DNA from: Streptomyces griseoaurantiacus
GTDB lineage: Bacteria > Actinomycetota > Actinomycetes > Streptomycetales > Streptomycetaceae
Direction of reading: 5' to 3'
Length of the DNA stretch: 64,000 nucleotides
NCBI GenBank assembly: GCA_014656015.1
Contig: BNBP01000004.1
Location: 105,614-169,613 of the forward strand
This document shows, piece by piece, positions 33,120 to 41,852 of this stretch. Position 1 is the first letter of the stretch; every line of letters starts with the position of its first letter. The translations under genes were made by a program, and so were the position numbers. The notes under the pieces are model-generated. The model was given only the letters and a program-made list of their open reading frames with translations, did no database searches and was not told where the DNA came from.

Positions 33120-34385
33120 ATGATCACAAGACAACGGCTGGCGGCGGGCGTCTGTGCCCTGCTCGCCGCCCTGGCGACGGGTCTCGCCGTCCCGTCCGGC
33201 GCCGCAGCCGACGAGACGGCGGACCAGGACGCGCCCAAGGTGGACCTCGTCCTCGACGTCAGCGGCTCCATGCGCGCGAAGGACATCGACGGCGGCTCCC
33301 GGATGGCCGCCGCCAAGCAGGCGTTCAACGAGGTCCTGGACGCGACCCCGGAGGAGGTCCGGCTCGGCATCCGCACCCTGGGCGCCGACTACCCGGGCGA
33401 CAACCGCAAGGAGGGCTGCAAGGACACCGCGCAGCTCTACCCGGTCGGCCCGCTGGACCGCACCGAGGCCAAGACGGCGGTCGCCACGCTCAGTCCGACC
33501 GGCTGGACCCCGATCGGCCCCGCGCTGCTCAAGGCCGCCGACGACCTGGACGGCGGCAACGGCTCGAAGCGGATCGTCCTCATCAGCGACGGCGAGGACA
33601 CCTGCGCCCCGCTCGACCCCTGCGAGGTGGCCCGCGAGATCGCGGCCAAGGGCATCGGGCTGACCATCGACACCCTGGGCCTGGTCCCCGACGTCAAGCT
33701 GAACCGTCAGCTCAGCTGCATCGCGGAGGCGACCGGCGGCACGTACACCTCGGTGGAGCACCGCGACCAGCTCACCGACAAGGTCAACCAGTTGGTGGAC
33801 CGCGCCGCCGACCCGGTCGTGACCCCGGTCGCGGTGGAGGGCGCCTCGGTGTGCTCCAGTGCGCCGGCGCTCAAGTCGGGGCTGTTCACCGACCGCGAGG
33901 AGTTCGCCAAGCACCGCTACTACAAGGTGGACGTGCCGCCCGGCAAGGAACTGCGCGCCTCGGTGAGCGTGTCCGCCGACCGGGCCGTCGGCCCCGACTA
34001 CGGCGTGAGCCTGCGCGCGCTGACCACGCACGGGCGCGAGATCGTGCGCGGCGAGGCCACCGGCACCGGCCGCACGGACGTGCTGTCCACCGGACTGCGC
34101 TACCCGAAGGCGGAGTCCGAGGACGATGAGGAGACCCCGGAGACGGTGTGCCTGGAGGTCGCCAACTCCTTCTCCCCGGCCTCCGGCGTGAAGACCACCC
34201 CCGGTCTGCCGCTGGAGCTGACGGTCGACGTGGTCGACGGGGCGGACGGGGCGGGCGACGTGGCCGCCTTCGGTCTCGGGCGCGGCTGGTGGCTGCTGGG
34301 CGCGCTGGTGCTCGTCGGCTTCCTGGCGGGTCTGCTGTGGGGCTGGGTGTCGCGCTGGCGGGTCGCCGTCTGGAGGTCCAACTGA
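33120..34385 (+). CDS. Secreted, membrane-anchored von Willebrand factor A domain protein
   Basis: A 421-residue exported protein. A Sec signal peptide covers residues 1-30 (ending VPSGAAADE). The vWA domain has a complete metal-ion site: DVSGSM near residue 47, the threonine of SPTGWTPIG, and the aspartate of LISDGEDTC. A beta-rich region (~240-380) follows. The C-terminal helix (WWLLGALVLVGFLAGLLWGW) anchors it in the membrane with a short basic tail inside. It overlaps the next gene by one base (TGATG), so the two partners are made together. A role in envelope protein interaction is likely. Confidence 0.88.
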   Translation: MITRQRLAAGVCALLAALATGLAVPSGAAADETADQDAPKVDLVLDVSGSMRAKDIDGGSRMAAAKQAFNEVLDATPEEVRLGIRTLGADYPGDNRKEGCKDTAQLYPVGPLDRTEAKTAVATLSPTGWTPIGPALLKAADDLDGGNGSKRIVLISDGEDTCAPLDPCEVAREIAAKGIGLTIDTLGLVPDVKLNRQLSCIAEATGGTYTSVEHRDQLTDKVNQLVDRAADPVVTPVAVEGASVCSSAPALKSGLFTDREEFAKHRYYKVDVPPGKELRASVSVSADRAVGPDYGVSLRALTTHGREIVRGEATGTGRTDVLSTGLRYPKAESEDDEETPETVCLEVANSFSPASGVKTTPGLPLELTVDVVDGADGAGDVAAFGLGRGWWLLGALVLVGFLAGLLWGWVSRWRVAVWRSN

Positions 34386-35230
34386 TGCGAGGGGTACGAG
34401 TGGTGAGAGGTGTCGGAGCCGTACGCCTGCTGGCGGCGGCCGGGCTGTTGCTGGGGGCCGCGGTGGCTCCGGCGGCCGCCGACTCGCCGTCCCCGGACGC
34501 GAGTTCCTCCAGTTCCTCGGACAAGGACGGGGCGCCGACGACGGCGGGCACGTCCTTCCGTACGGCGACGGAGATCGAGCAGGGCGAGAAGGCCACGGCG
34601 AGCGGCTCCACGGGTGACTACCTGTACTGGTCGTTCCCGGCGGACCTCGGGCAGCGGCCCACGGTGAAGGCGACCGTGAAGCTGCCGGAGTCGGCGAAGC
34701 GCGGGACCGCGCAGACGTGGCGCGTGGACGTGTACGACGGGCTGCGGCGCCGTCAGGCGTGCCAGTACGGCGCCCAGACGCGCACGATCGCCCCGGAGGC
34801 GTCCTCGGCCGACCTCACGTGCGTGCTGCGGACGGTGCGGGGCTGGGCGGAGCCGTGGGCCGACGACCCGCTGCCCGGCACCTACTACGTGCGGCTGACG
34901 GCGGTCTCGGTCGGCTCGGCCGACCTCGGTCTGCCGGCGAGCGCGGAGGTGGAGGCCGACTCCAAGGACATCGGCGGTTCGGCGGCGGTGGACGGCTCCC
35001 TGGGCAAGCCGCTGATCCCGGGCATCGCCGTGACGTCGGAGGCCGAGGAGGAGAAGGACTCCGCGGTGCTGTCCTCCTTCGACCCGAACGACGGCTGGTC
35101 CTCGGGCTGGTGGACCGACCGCTGGATCTGGACGGCGGTCGGCGGTGTCCTCGCCGCCCTGGCGGGCATCGGCGGCTACGCCCTGACCCGGGGCGGCGGC
35201 CGCCCGCGCGGCATACCACCGCGCGGCTGA
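34385..35230 (+). CDS. Exported, membrane-anchored partner of the vWA protein
   Basis: A 281-residue protein of unknown function. Residues 1-33 form a signal peptide (LLAAAGLLLGAAVAPAAADS). A serine-rich stretch follows, then a beta-sandwich-like ectodomain containing several conserved-looking pieces (GDYLYWSFPADLGQRPTV, WRVDVYDGLRRRQAC, LPGTYYVRLTAVSV). It has three cysteines, two of which could pair. One C-terminal helix (WIWTAVGGVLAALAGIGGYAL) is followed by a short basic tail. It is translationally coupled to the vWA gene and probably forms a complex with it outside the membrane. Confidence 0.82.
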   Translation: MRGVRVVRGVGAVRLLAAAGLLLGAAVAPAAADSPSPDASSSSSSDKDGAPTTAGTSFRTATEIEQGEKATASGSTGDYLYWSFPADLGQRPTVKATVKLPESAKRGTAQTWRVDVYDGLRRRQACQYGAQTRTIAPEASSADLTCVLRTVRGWAEPWADDPLPGTYYVRLTAVSVGSADLGLPASAEVEADSKDIGGSAAVDGSLGKPLIPGIAVTSEAEEEKDSAVLSSFDPNDGWSSGWWTDRWIWTAVGGVLAALAGIGGYALTRGGGRPRGIPPRG

Positions 35231-35241
35231 CCGCACGTCAG

Positions 35242-35273
35242 GAGGCCCGCCGCGGCACCGCCCGGCGGGCCTC
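35242..35273. terminator. Bidirectional terminator hairpin
   Basis: GAGGCCCGCC (35242-35251) pairs perfectly with GGCGGGCCTC (35264-35273) around a 12-nt loop. It lies between the convergent vWA operon and the HxlR gene. Confidence 0.8.
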
Positions 35274-35299
35274 TCCGGGCTCTGCGTGAGCCGCTTCCC

Positions 35300-35944
35300 C
35301 TACGCGCCCCGCAGCGTCTTCGCCACCGGGGTGTCCCCCTCCACCACGAGGGCCCCCGACGCCACGGCCGCGCGCAGCGCGAGCGCGCCGCTCGCCAGCC
35401 CCGTCGCCGTCGAGGCGTCCAGCGTGAGCACCGCGTCCGGTCCGCCGGGCCCCGCGCCCTCGCCGTACACCGCCCCGTCGGCCGGCGCGGCGCCGAGGCG
35501 CAGGTGGAACCGCCCCTCCTCCAGGCGCACCTCGACGAGCGCCTCCCCCGGGTCCGCCCCCTCCAGCACCCGCAGCAGGGGCAGGGCGAACCAGTGGGCG
35601 CGCACCGCGTCCGTGGGCCGGCGCTCGCCGAGCAGGGCGCCGCCCCACTCCCCCAGCGCCTGCAGCACCGGCAGCAGTTCCCGTCCCCGCGCGGTCAGTT
35701 CGTACACGTAGGCCGCACCGGGCGGCGGCAGCCTGCGCCGTGTCGTCAGCCCGTCGCGCTCCATGTCCTTCAGCCGGGAGGCGAGTACGTCCGTGCTGAC
35801 GCCCGGCAGGTCCGCGTGCAGGTCGGTGTAGCGGCGCGGTCCGGCCAGCAGTTCACGGACGATCAGCAGGGTCCAGCGGTCGCCCACGGCGTCCAGCGCG
35901 CGGGCCGCGGAACAGTACTGGTCGTAGCTTCGGCGAGGTGACAT
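35300..35944 (-). CDS. HxlR-family transcriptional regulator with C-terminal SCP2-like domain
   Basis: A 214-residue regulator. The HxlR winged helix-turn-helix fills residues ~5-100, with the family cysteine at YDQYCSAARALDAVGDRW and the recognition part STDVLASRLKDMERDGL. The C-terminal ~90 residues look like a sterol-carrier-type ligand domain, a frequent partner. Start ATG 35944. It is divergent from an aminotransferase, and two palindromes in the spacer are likely its binding sites. A redox or aldehyde signal through the cysteine is possible from family knowledge. Confidence 0.88.
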   Translation of the reverse strand: MSPRRSYDQYCSAARALDAVGDRWTLLIVRELLAGPRRYTDLHADLPGVSTDVLASRLKDMERDGLTTRRRLPPPGAAYVYELTARGRELLPVLQALGEWGGALLGERRPTDAVRAHWFALPLLRVLEGADPGEALVEVRLEEGRFHLRLGAAPADGAVYGEGAGPGGPDAVLTLDASTATGLASGALALRAAVASGALVVEGDTPVAKTLRGA

Positions 35945-35966
35945 GCGACGCAGTCTAGACAAGACG

Positions 35967-35979
35967 TTGGACTTTCCAA
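35967..35979. promoter_or_regulatory. Palindrome TTGGACTTTCCAA, putative HxlR operator 1
   Basis: TTGGA and TCCAA arms flank three bases. It overlaps a TTGGAC hexamer that may be the -35 of the aminotransferase promoter. Its centre is 21 nt from that of the second palindrome, so both face the same side of the helix. Confidence 0.6.
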
Positions 35980-35986
35980 GCGGCAA

Positions 35987-36001
35987 CTTGGTAAAACCAA
36001 G
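35987..36001. promoter_or_regulatory. Palindrome CTTGGTAAAACCAAG, putative HxlR operator 2
   Basis: CTTGGT and ACCAAG arms flank three A's, a perfect 6-base inverted repeat. It shares the TTGG/CCAA core with operator 1. It also covers TAAAAC, the likely -10 for the aminotransferase. Confidence 0.65.
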
Positions 36002-36032
36002 CAACACCACATTCCGGAGGGGCGGCACACGC

Positions 36033-37241
36033 ATGGAGTTCCGGCAGTCGAGCAAGCTGAGCGAGGTCTGTTACGAGATCCGCGGCCCGGTCATCGAGCA
36101 CGCGGACGCCCTGGAGGCGGCCGGCCACAGCGTGCTGCGCCTGAACACCGGCAACCCGGCCGCGTTCGGTTTCGAGGCACCGGAGGAGATCCTCCAGGAC
36201 ATGATCCGCATGCTGCCGCAGGCGCACGGCTACACCGATTCGCGCGGTGTCCTCTCCGCCCGGCGCGCGGTCGCCCAGCGCTACCAGGCCCTCGGCCTCG
36301 AGGTCGGCGTCGACGACGTGTTCCTCGGCAACGGCGTCTCCGAACTCGTGTCGATGGCCGTGCAGGCGCTGATCGAGGACGGCGACGAGATCCTCATCCC
36401 GGCCCCGGACTTCCCGCTGTGGACCGCCGTCACCACACTCGCGGGCGGCACCGCGGTGCACTACCTGTGCGACGAGCAGTCCGACTGGAACCCCGACCTC
36501 GCCGACATGGCCTCCAAGATCACCGACCGCACGAAGGCCCTCGTCCTCATCAACCCGAACAACCCCACGGGCGCGGTCTACCCCAAGGAGATCGTCGAGG
36601 GCGTCCTGGACCTCGCCCGCCGGCACGGCCTGATGGTGTTCGCGGACGAGATCTACGACCAGATCCTCTACGACGACGCGGTGCACCACTCGGCCGCCGC
36701 CCTCGCCCCCGACCTGGTCGTCCTGACCTTCTGCGGCCTGTCCAAGACCTACCGGGTGGCGGGGTTCCGCTCGGGCTGGATGGTGGTGACCGGCCCCCGC
36801 CAACACGCGCGCGACTACCTGGAGGGCCTGACGATGCTGGCCTCCATGCGGCTGTGCGCCAACGCGCCCGCCCAGTTCGCCATCCAGGCCGCGCTCGGCG
36901 GCCGGCAGTCCATCCACGAACTGACCGCCCCCGGCGGCAGGCTGCGCGAACAGCGCGACCGGGCCTGGGAGAAACTCAACGAGATCCCGGGCGTCTCCTG
37001 CGTCAAGCCGAAGGGCGCGCTCTACGCGTTCCCCCGTCTGGACCCGGCCGTGCACAAGATCCACGACGACGAGAGGTTCGTCCTCGACCTCCTGCTCCGG
37101 GAGAAGATCCAGGTGGTGCAGGGCACCGGCTTCAACTGGCCCCGCCCCGACCACTTCCGCATCCTCACCCTCCCCTACGCCGACGACCTGGACGCGGCGA
37201 TCAGCAGGATCGGACGCTTCCTGAGCGGGTACCGGCAGTAG
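36033..37241 (+). CDS. Class I/II aminotransferase, alanine/aspartate (AlaT/AlaA) type
   Basis: A 402-residue PLP enzyme. Fold-type I landmarks are VLINPNNPTGAVYPKEIV (PLP-ring contact), FADEIYDQILYDD, TFCGLSKTYRVAGFRSGWMV (Schiff-base lysine) and the C-terminal arginine in PDHFRILTLPYADD. The N-terminus (SSKLSEVCYEIRGPV) is characteristic of AlaA/AlaT glutamate-pyruvate aminotransferases. Start ATG 36033 has GGAGGGG about 10 nt upstream. It is divergent from an HxlR regulator and probably controlled by it. Confidence 0.92.
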   Translation: MEFRQSSKLSEVCYEIRGPVIEHADALEAAGHSVLRLNTGNPAAFGFEAPEEILQDMIRMLPQAHGYTDSRGVLSARRAVAQRYQALGLEVGVDDVFLGNGVSELVSMAVQALIEDGDEILIPAPDFPLWTAVTTLAGGTAVHYLCDEQSDWNPDLADMASKITDRTKALVLINPNNPTGAVYPKEIVEGVLDLARRHGLMVFADEIYDQILYDDAVHHSAAALAPDLVVLTFCGLSKTYRVAGFRSGWMVVTGPRQHARDYLEGLTMLASMRLCANAPAQFAIQAALGGRQSIHELTAPGGRLREQRDRAWEKLNEIPGVSCVKPKGALYAFPRLDPAVHKIHDDERFVLDLLLREKIQVVQGTGFNWPRPDHFRILTLPYADDLDAAISRIGRFLSGYRQ

Positions 37242-37336
37242 CGCCGCCCCCGGACCGGCACCCGCCCACCCGGCGGACGGCCCCCGGGCGGGCGTAGCCT
37301 GGGAGTCGATCAAGAGGCGCGGTGGAGGGATCGCAC

Positions 37337-37936
37337 ATGGGTGACCTGCTGCTGGTACGGCACGGCGAGACCGAGTGGTCGCGCTCGGGCAAGCACACCG
37401 GCTCCAGCGACATCCCGCTGACCGACACCGGCCGCGAGCAGGCCAGGCGGCTGGCGCCGCTGGTCGCCTCGCACCGGATCGCGAAGGCGTTCGTCAGCCC
37501 CCTGCAACGGGCCCGGGAGACCGCGCTGCTGGCCGGCGTGCCGGACGCGCAGGTCGAGGAGGAACTCAGGGAGTGGGACTACGGCGGCTACGAGGGCGTG
37601 ACGACCCACGAGATCCACCGCACCCGCCCGGACTGGTTCCTCTTCACGGACGGCGTCGCCGCCGGCCCGCCCGAGCACCCCGGGGAGACCCCGGAGGAGG
37701 TCGGCGATCGGGCGGAGCGCATGCTCGCGAAGATCGACGCGGCGCTCGCCGATTCCGAGGGCAGCGTGGTCGTCTTCTCCCACGGTCACTTCCTGCGCGT
37801 GCTCACCGCCCGCCGCCTCGGCCTGCCCGCCCGGGACGGCGCCCTGTTCCAGCTCGGCACGGGCACGTTCAGCCGGCTGAGCACGGAACACCGGCGGCAC
37901 GTGGTGGCCGGCTGGAATGTCAGACCCTCCTCGTAG
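37337..37936 (+). CDS. Histidine phosphatase family protein
   Basis: A 199-residue phosphoglycerate-mutase-like phosphatase. The phospho-accepting histidine is in LLVRHGETEWS (residues 5-15). The other catalytic residues are visible as the arginine in SPLQRARETA, the acid in EELREWDYGGYEG and the second histidine in VVVFSHGHFLRVL. There is no signal peptide. It is separated by 95 nt from the aminotransferase and may have its own promoter. The substrate (sugar phosphate, nucleotide or other) is not readable. Confidence 0.9.
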   Translation: MGDLLLVRHGETEWSRSGKHTGSSDIPLTDTGREQARRLAPLVASHRIAKAFVSPLQRARETALLAGVPDAQVEEELREWDYGGYEGVTTHEIHRTRPDWFLFTDGVAAGPPEHPGETPEEVGDRAERMLAKIDAALADSEGSVVVFSHGHFLRVLTARRLGLPARDGALFQLGTGTFSRLSTEHRRHVVAGWNVRPSS

Positions 37937-38026
37937 TCTCCGGGGTGTTCGGGGGTGCGGGGTGTTCGGTGCCTCGGGGTGCCGAGTGCCCCGGGGCCCG
38001 TACCTGGGGAAGGGAGTGTGGGTGAC

Positions 38027-38707
38027 GTGACGCGCCCGCCCACCGCCGCGCAGTGGCGGGTGATCGAGGCGGCCGATCCGGTGACGGGGCGGCTGCGGGG
38101 GACGGCGGCCCAGCACGAGGCCCTGGTCAGGCGCGGCCTGGCCTTCCGGCACCCGCGCCCGCCGCGCGACCACTTCCTCACCCCCGCGGGCCACCGCCTG
38201 CGCGAGGAACGGGAGCGCGAGCGCGCGGAGGGGGCGGAGGGCAAGGAGGCGGGCCCGGCGGAGAGTGCCGACGGTACCGACGGGGGAACCTCGGCCGCCA
38301 CCGGGACCGGGGTGTTCACCGCGCGGGTCGGCGGCGAGGAGGCCCCCGCCGCACCGGCCCGCCGCACCCGGGAGGTGCACAGCGCCTGGCAGGGACTGCT
38401 GGAACTGCGGCGCATGACCAACCCGGACGGGGACACCGCCCGGCCCTGCGCCTGGGAACGCACCCATCTGGTGCGGGCGGCCGCGCTCGCCCTGGAGGCC
38501 GACGGCCACACCCCCGCCGGCCCGGGCCCAGCGGCCCCCGGCTACCGGGTCCGGGCCACGCCCCAGCCCGAGGCCGTCGCCGTGCACGAACCCGGCGCGC
38601 TGCGCGCCTGCGCGGCCACCCTGGAACGCGCGGGATGGCAGGTGAGCGAACACACCGAGGCCCGCACGGGCCGGCGCTACGTCCTTGCGTCACCGCGGCG
38701 GAAGTAG
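38027..38707 (+). CDS. Conserved hypothetical protein, soluble
   Basis: About 226 residues; I do not recognise the family. The N-terminal part (PTAAQWRVIEAADPVTGRL, ending FLTPAGHRLREERER) looks like a short winged helix-turn-helix or a DNA-glycosylase-like fragment. A charged linker of Glu, Ala and Thr follows. The C-terminal half has two related helix-strand units ending in a segment like ACAATLERAGWQVSEHT. Start GTG 38027 is preferred because the purine-rich GGGGAAGGGAG lies 10 nt upstream; a GTG 9 nt earlier sits too close to it. Confidence 0.65.
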   Translation: MTRPPTAAQWRVIEAADPVTGRLRGTAAQHEALVRRGLAFRHPRPPRDHFLTPAGHRLREERERERAEGAEGKEAGPAESADGTDGGTSAATGTGVFTARVGGEEAPAAPARRTREVHSAWQGLLELRRMTNPDGDTARPCAWERTHLVRAAALALEADGHTPAGPGPAAPGYRVRATPQPEAVAVHEPGALRACAATLERAGWQVSEHTEARTGRRYVLASPRRK

Positions 38708-39200
38708 CCGCGGACGAAGGATGAAGGGCGCACAGCAGGGTGCCCGTCAGGCGGTGGACCAGGGCCGCGGCGCCCGGCCGCCGGGGGGACCGTGGTGCGG
38801 AGCGCCCAGGGGGCCCAGGCCGGGGGGACAGCGAAAAGCCGGGCACGAGGCCGTCCGGCGTGTCGTCGACTTCGGCCTGGGTCGGACGGCGACGGACCGG
38901 GGCCGCACCGCTCCCGGCCGCTCCAGGTCGGCCGCGAGCCGCAGACGGTCCGAGCCCCCGCCACGCTTCTCCCCGCCGCATGCGGCCCCCGTGCCCGATC
39001 ACAGGCCGCTCCTGGCCCGCACCCGCACCCGCACCGGCGCACTGGGCTTTCGCCACGGCTTCTCGCCCAGGTGGGGGATGTGCCGCTCGGTGCACGCCGT
39101 GGCGGGTATGTCTGCCACGACGTTCCGGGCGCGGAGCGGCCACGGCCGGCACCGCTCCCACACCGCACCACCCCGCCCCCCCGTGAGCGACGGAGACACC
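38708..39200. other. 493-nt spacer, no gene seen
   Basis: Open frames exist on both strands but have no recognisable domain, no ribosome-binding site and only generic GC-rich composition. The GH89 promoter should lie in the right half. I see no clear hexamers or large hairpin. Confidence 0.5.
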
Positions 39201-41462
39201 ATGCCGCTGGCGCGCCGTTCCCTGCTGTCCGCCCTCGCCGCCGGTTCCGCGGGCGCCGCCGTCGCCGGTGCGGCCACCCTCGCGGAGGGCGGACCGGCGC
39301 TCGGCGCCGGCGGCGGGGACACGGGCGCCCGGGCCGCGGCCGCCGCCGCGCGCCGGCTGCTGCCCCGGCACTGGCACCAGTTCTCCTTCCGCACCGAGGG
39401 CGGGCGCGACACCTTCACCGTCTCCGGCGAGGCCGGCCGGCTCCGGATCGCCGGAGGCACGCCCGGCACCCAGCTCACCGGACTCAACTGGTACTTGCGC
39501 CACGTCGCCGACGCCGACGTCAACTGGGCCGGGGAACAGCTCGACCTGCCCCGCATCCTGCCCGGAATGCCCGGCGGGACGGCCGTCACCCGGCGTGCCG
39601 GCGTGCCCCACCGTTTCGCGCTCAACGACACCAACGAGGGCTACACCGGGCCGTACCACGACTGGTCGTACTGGGAGCGCGAGCTCGACGTGCTCGCGCT
39701 GCACGGTTACAACCAGGTCCTGGTCACGGTGGGCGCGGACGCGCTGTACCACCGGGTGTTCCAGGAGTTCGGGTACGGCGAGGAGGAGCTGCGGGCGTGG
39801 CTCCCGGGCCCGGCCCACCAGCCGTGGTGGCTGCTGCAGAACATGGCGTCCTTCCCCACGTCGGCCGCCTTCCGCGAGCCCGTCTCCGCCCAGCTCCTCG
39901 ACGCCCGTGCCGCGCTCGGCCGGCGCCTCGCGGACCGGCTGCGCGCGCTGGGCATGGTGCCGGTGCTGCCCGGCTACTTCGGCACGGTGCCGCCCGGCTT
40001 CGCCGCGCGCAACCGGGGGGCGCGCACGGTGCCGCAGGGCACCTGGATGGGGTTCGACCGGCCCGACTGGCTCGACCCGCGCACCGACCTCTTCGCCCGG
40101 GTCGCGGCGGCCTTCTACCGCGTCCAGGGCGAGCTGTTCGGTGCGTCCACCCACTACAAGATGGACCTGCTGCACGAGGGCGGCACCGCCGGTGACGTGC
40201 CCGTCGGCGAGGCCGCCAAGGGCGTCGAACGGGCGCTGCGCAGGGCCCGTCCGGACGCCGTCTGGGTGCTGCTGGGCTGGCGGCACAATCCGCCGCGGGC
40301 GATCCTCGACGCCGTCGCCTCCGGCGGCCCGGACGGCGCGGCGGGCAGGGAGCGGCTGCTGGTCGTGGACGGGCTGTCCGACCGCTTCCCCACCGTCACC
40401 GACCGCGAGGCCGACTGGGGCGGGGTCCCCTACGCCTTCGGCTCGATCTGGAACTTCGGCGGCCACACGACACTCGGCGCCAACACCCCCGACTGGGCCC
40501 GCCTGTACGAGGCCTGGCGCACCAAGGAGGGCAGCGCCCTGCGCGGCATCGCCCTGCTCCCGGAGGCCGCCGACAACAACCCGGCGGCCTTCGCCCTGTT
40601 CTCCGAACTGCCCTGGCACGAGGGCGAACTGGACCTGAAGGCGTGGTTCGCACGGTGGGCGCGGTCCCGGTACGGGGCGTACGACGCGCACGCCGAGGCC
40701 GCCTGGGACGTGCTGCGCCGCACCGCCTACGGCACCACGCGCGCCGACTCCTGGAGCGAGGGCGCCGACGGCCTGTTCGGTGCCCGGCCCTCGCTGACCG
40801 CCCGGCGGGCGGCCTCCTGGTCGCCGAAGGAACTGCGCTACGACGCGCACGAGTTCGAGCGGGCGCTGGACGAACTGCTGGAGGTGCGGCCGGGACTGCG
40901 CGAGTCCTCGGCCTACCGGCGGGACCTGCTCGACGTGGCCCGCCAGTGCCTGTCCAACCGGAGCCGCGCCCTGCTGCCCCGGATCGCACGGGCCTGCGCG
41001 GCCCGGGACGTGAAGGCCTTCGACGCGGCGAGCGGTGACTGGCTGTCCCTGATGGACCTGCTGGAGCGGCTGGTGGGCACCGACGCACGACACCTGCTGG
41101 GGCGTTGGACGGCCCAGGCGCGGGCCTGGGGCGCGGACGAGGCCGAGCGGGACCGGCTGCAGTACGACGCGCTGTCCCTGCTGACGGTGTGGGGCACCCG
41201 TCAGGGCGCGGAGGCGGGTCTGCGGGACTACGCGAACCGCGAGTGGGCGGGGCTGGTCGGCGGCCTGTACCGGCTGCGCTGGTCGACGTACTTCACGGAG
41301 CTGCGCGCGGCCCTGACCGAGGGCCGGGCCCCGGCGGCGGTCGACTGGTACGCCCTGGAGGAGCGCTGGACCCGCGCCCCGGGCCGCCTGGCCACCCGCC
41401 CGGCCGGGGACGTCCACCGGATCGCGCGGGAGGTCCGCGAGCGGCTGCGCGCCACGGCCTGA
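39201..41462 (+). CDS. Exported GH89 alpha-N-acetylglucosaminidase
   Basis: A 753-residue glycoside hydrolase of the NAGLU family, which releases terminal alpha-linked N-acetylglucosamine. A twin-arginine-type leader (PLARRSLLSALAAGSAGAA) marks it for export. The small N-terminal domain includes LTGLNWYLRHVADADVNW. The barrel shows NDTNEGYTGPYHDWSYWERE, LPGPAHQPWWLLQNM, YKMDLLHEGG and IALLPEAADNNP, where family acids lie; the helical C-terminal domain completes the enzyme. Start ATG 39201 has GGAG 6 nt upstream; a GTG at 39183 is an alternative. It stands alone, not in a sugar-uptake operon. Confidence 0.93.
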   Translation: MPLARRSLLSALAAGSAGAAVAGAATLAEGGPALGAGGGDTGARAAAAAARRLLPRHWHQFSFRTEGGRDTFTVSGEAGRLRIAGGTPGTQLTGLNWYLRHVADADVNWAGEQLDLPRILPGMPGGTAVTRRAGVPHRFALNDTNEGYTGPYHDWSYWERELDVLALHGYNQVLVTVGADALYHRVFQEFGYGEEELRAWLPGPAHQPWWLLQNMASFPTSAAFREPVSAQLLDARAALGRRLADRLRALGMVPVLPGYFGTVPPGFAARNRGARTVPQGTWMGFDRPDWLDPRTDLFARVAAAFYRVQGELFGASTHYKMDLLHEGGTAGDVPVGEAAKGVERALRRARPDAVWVLLGWRHNPPRAILDAVASGGPDGAAGRERLLVVDGLSDRFPTVTDREADWGGVPYAFGSIWNFGGHTTLGANTPDWARLYEAWRTKEGSALRGIALLPEAADNNPAAFALFSELPWHEGELDLKAWFARWARSRYGAYDAHAEAAWDVLRRTAYGTTRADSWSEGADGLFGARPSLTARRAASWSPKELRYDAHEFERALDELLEVRPGLRESSAYRRDLLDVARQCLSNRSRALLPRIARACAARDVKAFDAASGDWLSLMDLLERLVGTDARHLLGRWTAQARAWGADEAERDRLQYDALSLLTVWGTRQGAEAGLRDYANREWAGLVGGLYRLRWSTYFTELRAALTEGRAPAAVDWYALEERWTRAPGRLATRPAGDVHRIAREVRERLRATA

Positions 41463-41467
41463 CCGGG

Positions 41468-41546
41468 ACGGCGGCACCGGACCCGACCGGCACGGCGGCA
41501 CGGAGCCCGGCCCGGAACGGCGGCACCGGACCCGACCGGCACGGCG
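41468..41546. repeat. Exact 30-bp direct repeat, two copies
   Basis: Copies at 41468-41497 and 41517-41546 lie just after the GH89 stop codon, 49 nt apart start to start. Related shorter CGGCACGG pieces fill the gap. It may belong to the 3' end of the transcript. Confidence 0.85.
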
Positions 41547-41852
41547 CCGCGGTCCGACCGGGACGGCGCGGCGGACGGCGTACCGCCCGTGGCGTACGCG
41601 CCCTACGCAACCCTCAAATGAACCTCTGAACCCGGCCTCCGGCGCTTCAACCGCCCCCCGGCACGGGCACATTCCCTCTCACACGGGGCCCGCCGGCACG
41701 GGGGCGGCGGGGCTCGTGGACGTCACGCGGAACCGGCAGGGGTGTTCGGGTCCGCGTCACGGAGGACCACCGGTCGCCGCGCGGGAACGCGGTGAGCGGT
41801 GCGGCGCGGGGGCGGCCCAGGTCGTGGGGGCCGCCCCCGCGGCGTGCCGCGT
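41547..41852. other. Spacer between convergent genes, no gene seen
   Basis: About 300 nt between the GH89 repeats and the stop codon of the acyl-CoA ligase. It has moderately lower GC near 41600-41660. I find no gene and no clear terminator stem. Confidence 0.45.

Noticed and set aside
38316..41672. Long minus-strand frame opposite the GH89 gene
   Set aside because: No recognisable protein pieces; composition typical of antisense frames.
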